From Gleimia sp. 6138-11-ORH1 (GTDB lineage: Bacteria; Actinomycetota; Actinomycetes; Actinomycetales; Actinomycetaceae), in contig NZ_JANUXV010000001.1 in NCBI RefSeq assembly GCF_024814355.1, positions 496,001 to 560,000 on the forward strand: 64,000 nucleotides of DNA, in the 5' to 3' direction. The translations under genes were made by a program, and so were the position numbers. The notes under the pieces were generated by a model. It was not told the origin of the DNA. It searched no databases and was given only the letters and a program-made list of their open reading frames with translations. Shown here in pieces: positions 1-7,109 of this stretch; position 1 is the stretch's first letter, and each line of letters starts with the position of its first letter.

Positions 1-8
1 GGGCGGGA

Positions 9-33
9 CGGAGTCGTTCTTAACTAGACTCCG
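9..33. terminator. Possible hairpin downstream of the RecB-like gene
   Basis: A 7-bp inverted repeat (CGGAGTC at 9-15, GACTCCG at 27-33) with an 11-nt loop lies just past the 3' end of the minus-strand nuclease gene. There is no clear T tract on either side, and the window edge cuts the context, so a terminator role is only a guess. Confidence 0.3.
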
Positions 34-66
34 TTCCTAACCAGGCGCGTGGTTTCTGAGCTGAAC

Positions 67-912
67 CTATTGGGGACGTTTACTGATGGTGAGCAGCTCT
101 TTAACTTTACTAGCTTCAATTTCAGGCGGCTCTTTTCCAAACACAGGGCAGTGTTCCTTTACCCCACACCAGTTACAAAGCGGTTGTTTACGGGGGTAAA
201 AGTTACCGGTTTGGCAGGCATTTTCGATTTGGTTCCACAGTTGTTCCAGGTAGTGTTCGAATGCCTCAATCTGGGTTGGTTGCGGGTCGAATGTGAGAAT
301 TTTTCCGTCAGTAAGAAAGACCAGTTGGGTGCGAGCTGGAATACCATGACCAGCTCTTTGCATTAAAAGTGAGTAAAACCGCATTTGGTGCAGTTTATCT
401 TCTAAATATTGGGGGCGTGGGGATTTTCCGGTTTTGTAGTCTACGATTCGGATTGCGCCACTGGGAGCTTTATCTATCCGATCGATAAATCCGCGCAGAG
501 CAATACCTGAGGCTGTTTCCGCATCGACTAAAAGTTCTCTAGCGTAGGGTTCCAGCCGCTGTGGGTTTTCAATCTTAAAGTAGCTTTCAACCAGTTTTTC
601 TACTTCACTAAACCATTGTGTTTGCAAGGTTTCGTCAGTGAAAAGAGTTTCGATTTGCGGGTCATTTTCAAGTAGTTTTTGATAGCTGGGGTTAATCATT
701 TCTCGCGCAGCTTGGACTTGTCTTTGATTGGGTGGCAGGTTGAAAATTTCTTCAAGGACAGAGTGAACAAGGGTGCCGCGGGCAGTTACTAAAGAAGGCG
801 GTTCTTTAAATCCGTCAATGTAGATGAGCCTAAATTTTAGTTGGCACTGTTTCCAAGTTGAGGTGGAAGTCGCAGAAAGTGCTTTGCGTCGGGTAGCGTA
901 TGAATCACTCAT
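67..912 (-). CDS. RecB-family PD-(D/E)XK exonuclease with likely Fe-S cluster
   Basis: The 281-residue protein is a stand-alone RecB/AddB/Cas4-type nuclease. The N-terminal half carries the conserved GTLVHSVLE segment with the nuclease-core His, and GFIDRID followed by IVDYKTG gives the PD-(D/E)XK acidic and Lys residues. Cys23 together with Cys246, Cys249 and Cys255 (CxxCx5C) match the four ligands of the 4Fe-4S cluster that staples AddB- and Cas4-like nuclease domains. It is probably a single-strand DNA nuclease in repair; the exact role of the actinobacterial stand-alone family is not settled. The gene is divergent from trmI, as in other actinobacteria. The ATG at 912 is preceded by TAGTCT and a 7-nt gap with no ribosome binding site, so translation is probably leaderless. 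Confidence 0.85.
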   Translation of the reverse strand: MSDSYATRRKALSATSTSTWKQCQLKFRLIYIDGFKEPPSLVTARGTLVHSVLEEIFNLPPNQRQVQAAREMINPSYQKLLENDPQIETLFTDETLQTQWFSEVEKLVESYFKIENPQRLEPYARELLVDAETASGIALRGFIDRIDKAPSGAIRIVDYKTGKSPRPQYLEDKLHQMRFYSLLMQRAGHGIPARTQLVFLTDGKILTFDPQPTQIEAFEHYLEQLWNQIENACQTGNFYPRKQPLCNWCGVKEHCPVFGKEPPEIEASKVKELLTISKRPQ

Positions 913-918
913 GATTGA

Positions 919-925
919 TAGACTA
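919..925. promoter_or_regulatory. Near-symmetric -10 element shared by two divergent genes
   Basis: The heptamer TAGACTA reads as TAGACT on the plus strand (919-924) and TAGTCT on the minus strand (925-920). The minus-strand copy lies 7 nt before the ATG of the nuclease gene. The plus-strand copy lies 5 nt before GTG 930 and 8 nt before ATG 933 of trmI. No good -35 hexamer is visible on either side. A bidirectional promoter giving leaderless or nearly leaderless mRNAs is inferred. Confidence 0.45.
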
Positions 926-932
926 CATGGTG

Positions 933-1967
933 ATGAACGAAGACATTAAATATCCACAGTTAGAAAAAATTGGTGCGCCGTTTGGGCAGGCAACTCGGCG
1001 GGGGCCTTTACGGGTAGGTGACCGCGTGCAGATTACTGATCCAAAGGGCCGGTTACACACGGTTACTTTGGTGCCGGGCGGAATGTTTCAGTGTTCGCGC
1101 GGAACGATTCGTCACGATGAAATCATAGGTAAACCAGAGGCAATCACTTTTGTTGATGGCGATAAAGAGTTTCACATTGTAAGACCTCTTCTACATGATT
1201 ACGTGATGAGTATGCCGCGGGGGGCAGCTATCGTCTATCCAAAAGACGCGGCGCAGATTATTACCTACGGTGATATTTTCCCCGGCGCACGGGTTTTAGA
1301 AGCCGGCGTAGGTTCTGGGGCGCTTTCCATGTCACTGCTTAACGCGGTGGGGGTAGAGGGCTCTTTACATTCGATTGAACGACGTGAAGAATTCGCGACG
1401 ATTGCGCAGGGCAACGTGGATCTTTGGTTCGGAGGTCGCCACCCGGCATGGCAGGTGTCCGTTGGTGATTTTAATGACGTGGCAAATAGCTTAGAACCAG
1501 AATCAATCGATCGAGTGGTTTTGGATATGCTGGCTCCCTGGGAATGTATTGAGGCGGCTGAACGGGTATTGGCTCCGGGAGGCCTGTTACTTTGCTATGT
1601 GGCGACGGTGACTCAGTTATCGCGTTTAAACGAGGATTTGGTGGCGTCGCTCAGATTTTCTAAACCGCAGGCATGGGAGTCTTTTATGCGCGGTTGGCAT
1701 TTAGATGGTTTAGCGGTGCGTCCGGATCATCGGATGGTGGCGCATACCGGGTTCTTAATTACTTCTCGGAAGGTGGCGCGGGAATCATTCCCGCAAACTC
1801 GTCAAGGGCGTCCTGCGAAAGCTGCTGAAGGGTTGGCGGGGCAGTGGAATGACGAGGACGGTTGGGAAGCAAATCAGAAGCTTAATCCAGTTGTCTCAGA
1901 ACGGAAGATACGTCGTTCAGTGCGGGAAGTCACCACTAAAGCCGCTACGTGGTTAGAGGGCGAATAA
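933..1967 (+). CDS. trmI: tRNA (adenine-58-N1)-methyltransferase TrmI
   Basis: This SAM-dependent enzyme makes m1A58 in the T loop of tRNAs. The N-terminal beta domain (VGDRVQITDPKGR) precedes a Rossmann methyltransferase domain with motif I VLEAGVGSGALS, and the stretches MSMPRGAAIVYPKDAAQI and VLDMLAPWE are characteristic of actinobacterial TrmI. The open frame extends up to a TTG at 915, with ATG 927 and GTG 930 also possible. I chose ATG 933 because the putative -10 at 919-924 would start transcription close to it and there is no ribosome binding site for the earlier codons. The C-terminal 60 residues are charged and not conserved. In many actinobacteria this gene is followed by proteasome genes; here an FKBP-like gene follows 10 nt later. 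Confidence 0.93.
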   Translation: MNEDIKYPQLEKIGAPFGQATRRGPLRVGDRVQITDPKGRLHTVTLVPGGMFQCSRGTIRHDEIIGKPEAITFVDGDKEFHIVRPLLHDYVMSMPRGAAIVYPKDAAQIITYGDIFPGARVLEAGVGSGALSMSLLNAVGVEGSLHSIERREEFATIAQGNVDLWFGGRHPAWQVSVGDFNDVANSLEPESIDRVVLDMLAPWECIEAAERVLAPGGLLLCYVATVTQLSRLNEDLVASLRFSKPQAWESFMRGWHLDGLAVRPDHRMVAHTGFLITSRKVARESFPQTRQGRPAKAAEGLAGQWNDEDGWEANQKLNPVVSERKIRRSVREVTTKAATWLEGE

Positions 1968-1977
1968 GGAGAGGCAG

Positions 1978-3048
1978 ATGGCTGAGACTGAGGCTAACGA
2001 TTCGATGAAAGCTGGTTCAAAAACGGATCGCGTTGCGATAAATATACCTTCACGCGCTCAGCGTCGGAACCGTTGGTGGCGAAGGATTCTCCGCTGGTGG
2101 CGTGAGGCACTGGCTTTTGTAGTGATTATTTCGGTAATCGCAACTGCCGTGATTTTGATTAACAAACGTGAAAATTCAGAGGCTGATAAACTCATTCGCT
2201 GGACTGATATTGTGCAAGTTTCTGGACAGCCAGGAAGAATCCCGACCTTAGTTTTACAGCGTCCCGTGTCTGTAACTTCGCCGAAATCAATCGTACTTTC
2301 TGAAGGAACCGGAAGAGAGATTCAAAGTGAACAACCACTAATCATTTCGGTTACTTCTTTTTCCGGACAGACAGGGGAACTTTTATCTGCAAGTGGTCGT
2401 TCTGTTTTACATATTGGGGAAGCTACAGAAGAATTTTTTGATCAGGATCTGCTTGCTGGCGTTTTAAATCAAAACGAGGGGGCACGGATTCTTTTTGTTC
2501 GTCCTGTTTTAGTTGAGGGGAAACAGACGACTGAGATTAATGTAGTGGATATTCTTTATTCAGCGGCGCATGGGAAACCTGGCGAGAATCCGCAGGGGCC
2601 TTTGAATGTGACCTTTAACGATTTAGGGCCGATTGTGACTCACGCTGAGCAAGCACCGCCAGATGAGGTCGTTATTCAACAGTTAATTGTGGGCGACGGA
2701 GCGCAGGTTTTAGAAAACGATGCGGTCTTAGCTCAGTTCACCGCTGTTGGTTGGGAGGACTCAGTGGTTCGCGCATCTACGTGGAATACTGGGATTCCTC
2801 AATCAATTGATTTAAAAACTGCTTTCCCCGGGTTACAAACCGCTTTACTTGATCAGAGAGTTGGTAGTCGAATTGCGGTGACGATTCCCGCTGAGCAGGC
2901 TACCGGGGAAACTACTTTAATGATGGTGATTGACATTATCGGGACGGGGCCAGCGCAAGAGGCGCCGGTTCCATTTGAGAAATCTGATGCAAATACGCCG
3001 GTGACAGAGAAGAAATCTGAGAGTGTACCGGAATCTGAAAAGAAGTAG
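1978..3048 (+). CDS. Membrane-anchored FKBP-like protein with two degenerate domains
   Basis: The 356-residue protein has an Arg/Trp-rich cytoplasmic N-terminus, one transmembrane helix at about residues 45-61 (ALAFVVIISVIATAVILI) and an extracytoplasmic part of about 290 residues. Residues about 225-320 follow the FKBP plan: VGDGAQVLENDAVLAQFTAVGW, then a Trp-less loop, then a hydrophobic core segment around VGSRIAVTIPAEQATGE, then VIDIIG. A weaker copy occupies residues about 90-190. It resembles actinobacterial FKBP-type peptidyl-prolyl isomerases, but several aromatic pocket residues are not obvious, so activity is uncertain. A strong Shine-Dalgarno, AAGGAGAGG, overlaps the end of trmI, which suggests one operon. 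A role in folding exported proteins is inferred. Confidence 0.7.
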   Translation: MAETEANDSMKAGSKTDRVAINIPSRAQRRNRWWRRILRWWREALAFVVIISVIATAVILINKRENSEADKLIRWTDIVQVSGQPGRIPTLVLQRPVSVTSPKSIVLSEGTGREIQSEQPLIISVTSFSGQTGELLSASGRSVLHIGEATEEFFDQDLLAGVLNQNEGARILFVRPVLVEGKQTTEINVVDILYSAAHGKPGENPQGPLNVTFNDLGPIVTHAEQAPPDEVVIQQLIVGDGAQVLENDAVLAQFTAVGWEDSVVRASTWNTGIPQSIDLKTAFPGLQTALLDQRVGSRIAVTIPAEQATGETTLMMVIDIIGTGPAQEAPVPFEKSDANTPVTEKKSESVPESEKK

Positions 3049-3144
3049 CTTATACGGGAAATAGTGATTTTTAAAAATCAGCTCAGATAGTGGTTATTTT
3101 CAATAAAAACATGAGAATGGGTGACTTCTTGTTTAAGGATTCTA

Positions 3145-3150
3145 TATAAT
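3145..3150 (+). promoter_or_regulatory. Putative -10 for the trpC-like gene
   Basis: A perfect TATAAT lies 83 nt before the GTG start. A weak -35 candidate (GTGACT, 3121-3126) sits 18 bp upstream. A transcript from here would carry a leader of about 75 nt. Confidence 0.45.
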
Positions 3151-3233
3151 TATTTTGCTTTTAGTGGTCTTAATCTCTACTGGTAAACAAAGCTACTCAA
3201 GCAAAATAGTGCATTTGTAGAAAGGAGGTAAAC

Positions 3234-4100
3234 GTGGGGATCTTGGAGAAAATTGTTGCTTCCGTAAAATCCGAAGTAAATGGCCGTGAACAGCATATTT
3301 CTTTAGAAGAAATCCGGAAAATGGCGAATCAAGCGCCCGCTCCACGTTTAGCTTCTTACGCGATAATGCAACGCCCCGGAGCACTTTGTATCATTGGGGA
3401 AATAAAGCGTAGTACCCCACTGTGTGAAAGTTTTAGAGATAATCCGCAGATCGGACAGATCGCAGCTGACTATGAAGCTGGCGGAGCTGCTTTAATCTCT
3501 TGCGTCACAGAGAAACAGTATTTTGGGGGGAAATTAGAAGATTTACGGACTGTCCGTAAGTTTTCTAACCTGCCTATTTTACAAACTGATTTTATTATCA
3601 GCCCCTATCAAATTCTTGAATCCCGCGCCTACGGCGCAGATATGCTTTTGCTGCGTACCGGCCTATTAACTGATGAGCAACTAAAGAACTTTATTGACCG
3701 TACCGAGTCATTAGGTATGAGTGCGTTAGTAGAAGTGGAAAGTCGGTTAGAAGTACTTAAAGCAGTGGAAGCTGGAGCAAAACTAATTTCAGTTAATGCC
3801 CGGTCATTAAAAACTCAAGAACTTGACTGTGCAAAGGTCGGAGAAATCTTTGACATTGTTCCAGAGGAAGTAGTCGCCATTGCAGCTGCTGGCGTACACG
3901 GGCCCAAAGAAGTTTTTGAATACGCCAAAATGGGCGCTGACGCGGTGATGGTTGGAGAAACTCTACTACGCAGTGACGACATTATCCGCCGACTTCAGGA
4001 ACTGGTTGCTGCGGGACATCACCCCAGTTTATTAACCGATCGGAAACAAAGAGTAAAAATGCACGTGCTGCGTACCCAGCACGAGTTCTACCGAAATTAG
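3234..4100 (+). CDS. TrpC-like (indole-3-glycerol phosphate synthase fold) protein, catalytic residues lost
   Basis: Over its whole 288 residues the protein aligns with actinobacterial TrpC (EIKR, YQI-E-RAYGADMLLL, DRTESLGMSALVEVE, VNAR, GADAVMVGE). The catalytic set is incomplete. Glu56, Lys58, Glu167 and Asn188 remain, but the general-acid Lys of the KDF motif is Thr118 (QTDF). The conserved Glu-Ser of the ESG motif is Ala218-Ala219 (IAAAGV), and the SPS after the first Lys is STPL. The enzyme is therefore unlikely to make indole-3-glycerol phosphate. TrpC normally precedes trpB, trpA and lgt in actinobacteria; here lgt follows directly and trpBA are absent. GTG 3234 is preceded by a strong AAAGGAGG, so the gene is expected to be well translated, which argues for a retained non-canonical role rather than a decaying relic. 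Confidence 0.8.
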   Translation: MGILEKIVASVKSEVNGREQHISLEEIRKMANQAPAPRLASYAIMQRPGALCIIGEIKRSTPLCESFRDNPQIGQIAADYEAGGAALISCVTEKQYFGGKLEDLRTVRKFSNLPILQTDFIISPYQILESRAYGADMLLLRTGLLTDEQLKNFIDRTESLGMSALVEVESRLEVLKAVEAGAKLISVNARSLKTQELDCAKVGEIFDIVPEEVVAIAAAGVHGPKEVFEYAKMGADAVMVGETLLRSDDIIRRLQELVAAGHHPSLLTDRKQRVKMHVLRTQHEFYRN

Positions 4101-4103
4101 GGT

Positions 4104-4109
4104 TAAACT
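4104..4109 (+). promoter_or_regulatory. -10 element of lgt, predicted leaderless
   Basis: TAAACT lies immediately after the trpC-like stop codon and 7 nt before the lgt ATG at 4117, with no ribosome binding site between them. This spacing puts the transcription start at the start codon. Confidence 0.45.
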
Positions 4110-4116
4110 GGTAAGT

Positions 4117-4995
4117 ATGACACTTAGTATGGCACTTGAACTATTTGCTTATAACCTGCCTTTTTCTATTCCCTCTCCACCGCAAGGAGTTTGGTATTTA
4201 GGACCAATCCCACTGCGCGCCTACGGAATTATTATTGCCACCGGAATGCTCTTAGCTGTCTATTGGACTCGCCGGCGGTATGAAAAGCGTGGGGGAGACC
4301 CAGAAGTTGTCTACGATGTAGCCCTATTCGCGATTGTTTTTGGAGTAATTGGGGCCCGTCTTTACCATGTCACCACCAACTGGCAACCTTATTTTGGAGA
4401 AAACGGTTCCCTGCTTGAGATTCTTTACGTGTGGCACGGTGGTTTAGCGATTATGGGCGGTGTTTTAGCTGGTAGTGCAGCGGGAATGCTAGTCCTACGC
4501 TATAAGGGGCTAAAATTTGGTCCTTTCGCAGATGCGGTTGCGCCGACCATCTTATTTGCGCAGGCATTAGGGCGTTTAGGCAACTGGTTTAATCAAGAAC
4601 TATTTGGACAACCCACCACCCTTCCGTGGGGATTGGAAATCGACAACGCGCACCTGCCAGCAGGCTATGCGCCGGGAACTCTTTTCCACCCTACGTTCCT
4701 CTATGAAATAATTTGGAACTTGGCTATGGTGGGACTCATCTTATACTTAGATAAGAAACATGTTTTCAAGGGGGGACAGGTTATGTTCCTCTACATCATG
4801 GGATATACGTTTGGACGATTCTGGATTGAAATGATTAGAATTGAACCAGCAAATTATATTCTTGGCGTACGTGTGAACGTATGGGCAGCAGCGCTATTCT
4901 TTATGATTGGTGCGGTAGGATTTTATTTAGCAGGAAAACGTGGGGCTTCCACATCTGTGCAGTCCCAGACTAGAGAAGAAGAAAACGTAGAGTAA
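4117..4995 (+). CDS. lgt: Prolipoprotein diacylglyceryl transferase
   Basis: Lgt transfers diacylglycerol from phosphatidylglycerol to the lipobox cysteine of prolipoproteins in the cytoplasmic membrane. The 292-residue protein has seven hydrophobic segments. It carries the Lgt signature GRLGNWFNQELFG with the invariant Arg and Asn, the conserved LRAYGI and ARLYHV segments, and the WHGGLAIMGG motif with its essential His. The short hydrophilic tail is typical of actinobacteria. A second in-frame ATG exists at 4129; 4117 was chosen because of the -10 element 7 nt upstream. A client in this window is the importer lipoprotein at 24.6 kb. pyk follows after 4 nt. Confidence 0.95.
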   Translation: MTLSMALELFAYNLPFSIPSPPQGVWYLGPIPLRAYGIIIATGMLLAVYWTRRRYEKRGGDPEVVYDVALFAIVFGVIGARLYHVTTNWQPYFGENGSLLEILYVWHGGLAIMGGVLAGSAAGMLVLRYKGLKFGPFADAVAPTILFAQALGRLGNWFNQELFGQPTTLPWGLEIDNAHLPAGYAPGTLFHPTFLYEIIWNLAMVGLILYLDKKHVFKGGQVMFLYIMGYTFGRFWIEMIRIEPANYILGVRVNVWAAALFFMIGAVGFYLAGKRGASTSVQSQTREEENVE

Positions 4996-4999
4996 GGTT

Positions 5000-6451
5000 A
5001 TGCGTAGAGCAAAAATTGTATGTACGATCGGTCCGGCTACTGAAAGCCCTGAGCAAATCGAAGCCTTAGTAGAAGCCGGCATGGATGTTGCTCGGATTAA
5101 CCGTTCTCACGGTTCAGTTGAAGCACATGAGGAAGTAGTACGGCGTGTACGTAAAGCCTCCCGTGCCTCTGGCCGAGCGATTGCAATTCTGGTAGACCTC
5201 CAGGGACCAAAGATTCGTCTTGAACGTTTCGAGAACGGCCCACATATGCTGGAAGTAGATGATGAATTTACCATCACAACCCGCGACGTCCCCGGCACTA
5301 AAGAACTGGTTGGAACCACCTTTAAAGGGCTACCCGGAGACTGCCGTCCCGGCGATCGTCTTTTAATTGACGATGGTAACGTTCAGGTGCGCGTGGTTGA
5401 AGTTACCGACACGGATGTGAAAACACGAGTTGAAGTTCCTGGCATGGTCTCTGACAACAAGGGGATTAACCTCCCAGGTGTGGCAGTATCAGTTCCAGCA
5501 CTTTCGGAAAAAGACAAAGAAGATCTTCGTTGGGGCTTGAAAGTAGGAGCAGACTTTATCGCCCTCTCCTTCGTCCGTAACGCTAAGGACATTGAAGATG
5601 TTCACGCGATTATGGATGAGGTAGGAATTCGCCGTCCCGTTATCGCGAAGATCGAAAAACCACAGGCAGTGGACAACCTCTTAGAAATCGTTGAAGCTTT
5701 TGACGCGATCATGGTTGCCCGTGGCGACCTGGGCGTGGAAATGCCCCTTGAAACCGTACCACTGGTGCAAAAGCGAGCTATCGAATTAGCCCGTAGGCAG
5801 TCGAAACCAGTTATTGTGGCCACACAGGTAATGGACTCAATGATTAAGAACCCACGTCCTACTCGCGCGGAAGCCTCTGACTGTGCAAACGCTATTTTAG
5901 ACGGGGCAGACGCGGTAATGCTATCTGGTGAAACTTCCGTGGGTGCCTACCCAATTGAAGCGGTACACACAATGGCGCGGATTATTGAAAACGTCGAGGA
6001 AAATGGTGGCGAGCGGATCGCGGCACTCGGTGCATTCAATATGGGGCGAGGCTCCGTAATTACCATGGCGGCAGCACGTATTGGGGAAAGCCTGGACGCT
6101 AAATACCTGGTCACCTTTACACAATCCGGATCATCTGCAAGACAGATGTCCCGCCTACGTAGTCCGATCCCACTACTGGCATTCACCCCGTTGGAATCTA
6201 CCCGTAATCAGTTGGCCCTATCCTGGGGGATCCAAACCTATCGGGTGCCAGAAGTAAAGCATACTGACGATATGGTTTGGCAAGTCGATCAGGTTTGTCA
6301 GTTGTCTCAGATCGCTGAGGTAGGTGACGATATCGTCATCGTGGCAGGTATGCCACCGGGCACAGTTGGCTCTACTAACTCCCTGCGTATCCATACGATT
6401 GGTGATGAAGTTGATTACAACATCGGGGGAGTACCCGACGCAGGTTTTTAA
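5000..6451 (+). CDS. pyk: Pyruvate kinase
   Basis: It converts phosphoenolpyruvate and ADP to pyruvate and ATP, the last step of glycolysis. The 483-residue protein starts with the family-typical MRRAKIVCTIGPA, contains LVDLQGPKIR, DDG in the B domain, and the active-site signature VIAKIEKPQAVDNL with its catalytic Lys. MVARGDLGVE, ATQVMDSM and MLSGETSVGAYP are all intact. The C-terminal regulatory domain is present, so length and motifs indicate a normal bacterial enzyme. It lies 4 nt after lgt, and a strong hairpin terminator follows. Confidence 0.97.
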   Translation: MRRAKIVCTIGPATESPEQIEALVEAGMDVARINRSHGSVEAHEEVVRRVRKASRASGRAIAILVDLQGPKIRLERFENGPHMLEVDDEFTITTRDVPGTKELVGTTFKGLPGDCRPGDRLLIDDGNVQVRVVEVTDTDVKTRVEVPGMVSDNKGINLPGVAVSVPALSEKDKEDLRWGLKVGADFIALSFVRNAKDIEDVHAIMDEVGIRRPVIAKIEKPQAVDNLLEIVEAFDAIMVARGDLGVEMPLETVPLVQKRAIELARRQSKPVIVATQVMDSMIKNPRPTRAEASDCANAILDGADAVMLSGETSVGAYPIEAVHTMARIIENVEENGGERIAALGAFNMGRGSVITMAAARIGESLDAKYLVTFTQSGSSARQMSRLRSPIPLLAFTPLESTRNQLALSWGIQTYRVPEVKHTDDMVWQVDQVCQLSQIAEVGDDIVIVAGMPPGTVGSTNSLRIHTIGDEVDYNIGGVPDAGF

Positions 6452-6466
6452 CCTAACTTAAGAGTT

Positions 6467-6503
6467 AGCGTGCCCAGTAGCTGATCTTGCTACTGGGCAC
6501 GCT
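6467..6503 (+). terminator. Terminator of the lgt-pyk unit
   Basis: A perfect 14-bp stem (AGCGTGCCCAGTAG, 6467-6480, with its complement at 6490-6503) encloses a 9-nt loop just past the pyk stop and is followed by a short T-rich run. A second, smaller hairpin (AACACT/AGTGTT, 6529-6545) followed by TCTTTT could back it up. Confidence 0.75.
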
Positions 6504-6752
6504 TTACGATTCAGCGAATGTTACTTCTAACACTTAGCGAGTGTTTCTTTTGCGGGAGGTTTTATTCTGTGTAATCATTGAGTGTTCACCTGAACTGTAA
6601 AAATAGGGATGTGCCTAAAACTCAGTACAGCGGCGAAAGCTGCGGATGATTAAAGCCTACGCATCAGATGCGCCCCAGCTAATTCGCGTGAACCGTTGAG
6701 GAATACCCTTGAAAAATGCCTCTCCCTACCACCCTAAAAGTCGTAGTGAAGC
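6504..6752. other. Non-coding stretch between pyk and the small gene
   Basis: I see no convincing gene. It holds the secondary hairpin at 6529-6551, several short inverted repeats (for example CGCATC-A-GATGCG near 6660-6672) and a purine-rich end. The compact stem-loops between about 6590 and 6720 look like structured leader RNA, but I cannot match them to any riboswitch class I know. Confidence 0.4.
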
Positions 6753-6848
6753 ATGGTATTAACTCAAAAAGAGGACGACGTTAAAGTTTACCTGCGCGAA
6801 CGACGTGCACAGCTTAACGTCAGGAGGAAAGAAGGAAAAGAAAAATGA
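6753..6848 (+). CDS. Possible 31-codon leader ORF
   Basis: An ATG at 6753 opens a 31-codon frame rich in Lys, Arg and Glu that stops at TGA 6846-6848, overlapping the next ATG (6845) as ATGA. This arrangement is typical of translational coupling. The frame contains the inverted repeat GACGTTAA/TTAACGTC (6777-6784 and 6814-6821), whose right arm abuts the AGGAGG serving the next gene. No ribosome binding site precedes it, so it may not be translated. Confidence 0.25.
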   Translation: MVLTQKEDDVKVYLRERRAQLNVRRKEGKEK

Positions 6849-7048
6849 TGAAATACTCGATTTACGATACACAAACGAATCGTCACGCCCTTAACCTATT
6901 GGAAAATACTCTAGTTGAGGCAGTCCGCCCTTGGTTTAAGGGAATTAATGACGCAAATGTGACGGCAGCTATTGACGCGTTAGCTAATCCGGAAATGCGT
7001 GGGGAAGCCGCGCAGTACCTGGGGATTACCTTAGTGCCCTGTGCTTAA
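6845..7048 (+). CDS. Small protein of unknown function (67 aa)
   Basis: I do not recognise this protein. It has 67 residues and is predicted soluble and probably helical (LNLLENTLVEAVRPWFKG, then AAIDALANPEMRGEAAQYLG). The Gly-Glu-Ala-Ala-Gln-Tyr-Leu-Gly-Ile end looks like a short helix-turn. AGGAGG lies 17 nt upstream and a second purine run, AAGGAAAAG, lies closer to the ATG. Codon choice resembles that of neighbouring genes, and a bidirectional terminator follows the stop, which supports a real gene. A second ATG directly after the first could also be the start. Confidence 0.5.
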   Translation: MMKYSIYDTQTNRHALNLLENTLVEAVRPWFKGINDANVTAAIDALANPEMRGEAAQYLGITLVPCA

Positions 7049-7063
7049 TCGACTAAAAATTAC

Positions 7064-7096
7064 TTTGGGGGGTGTAGGCTAAACTACACCCCCAAA
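7064..7096. terminator. Bidirectional terminator between the small gene and fumarase
   Basis: A G-rich arm (TTTGGGGGGTGTAG, 7064-7077) pairs with CTACACCCCCAAA (7084-7096) across a 6-nt loop. A run precedes the left arm and A residues follow the right arm, so it can serve both convergent genes. Confidence 0.7.
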
Positions 7097-7109
7097 AAAC
7101 AGTTACATA

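Noticed and set aside
6590-6720. Candidate riboswitch after pyk
   Set aside because: Short stems are present, but no conserved core of TPP, SAM, cobalamin, ydaO/c-di-AMP, ZTP or fluoride riboswitches could be found by eye.
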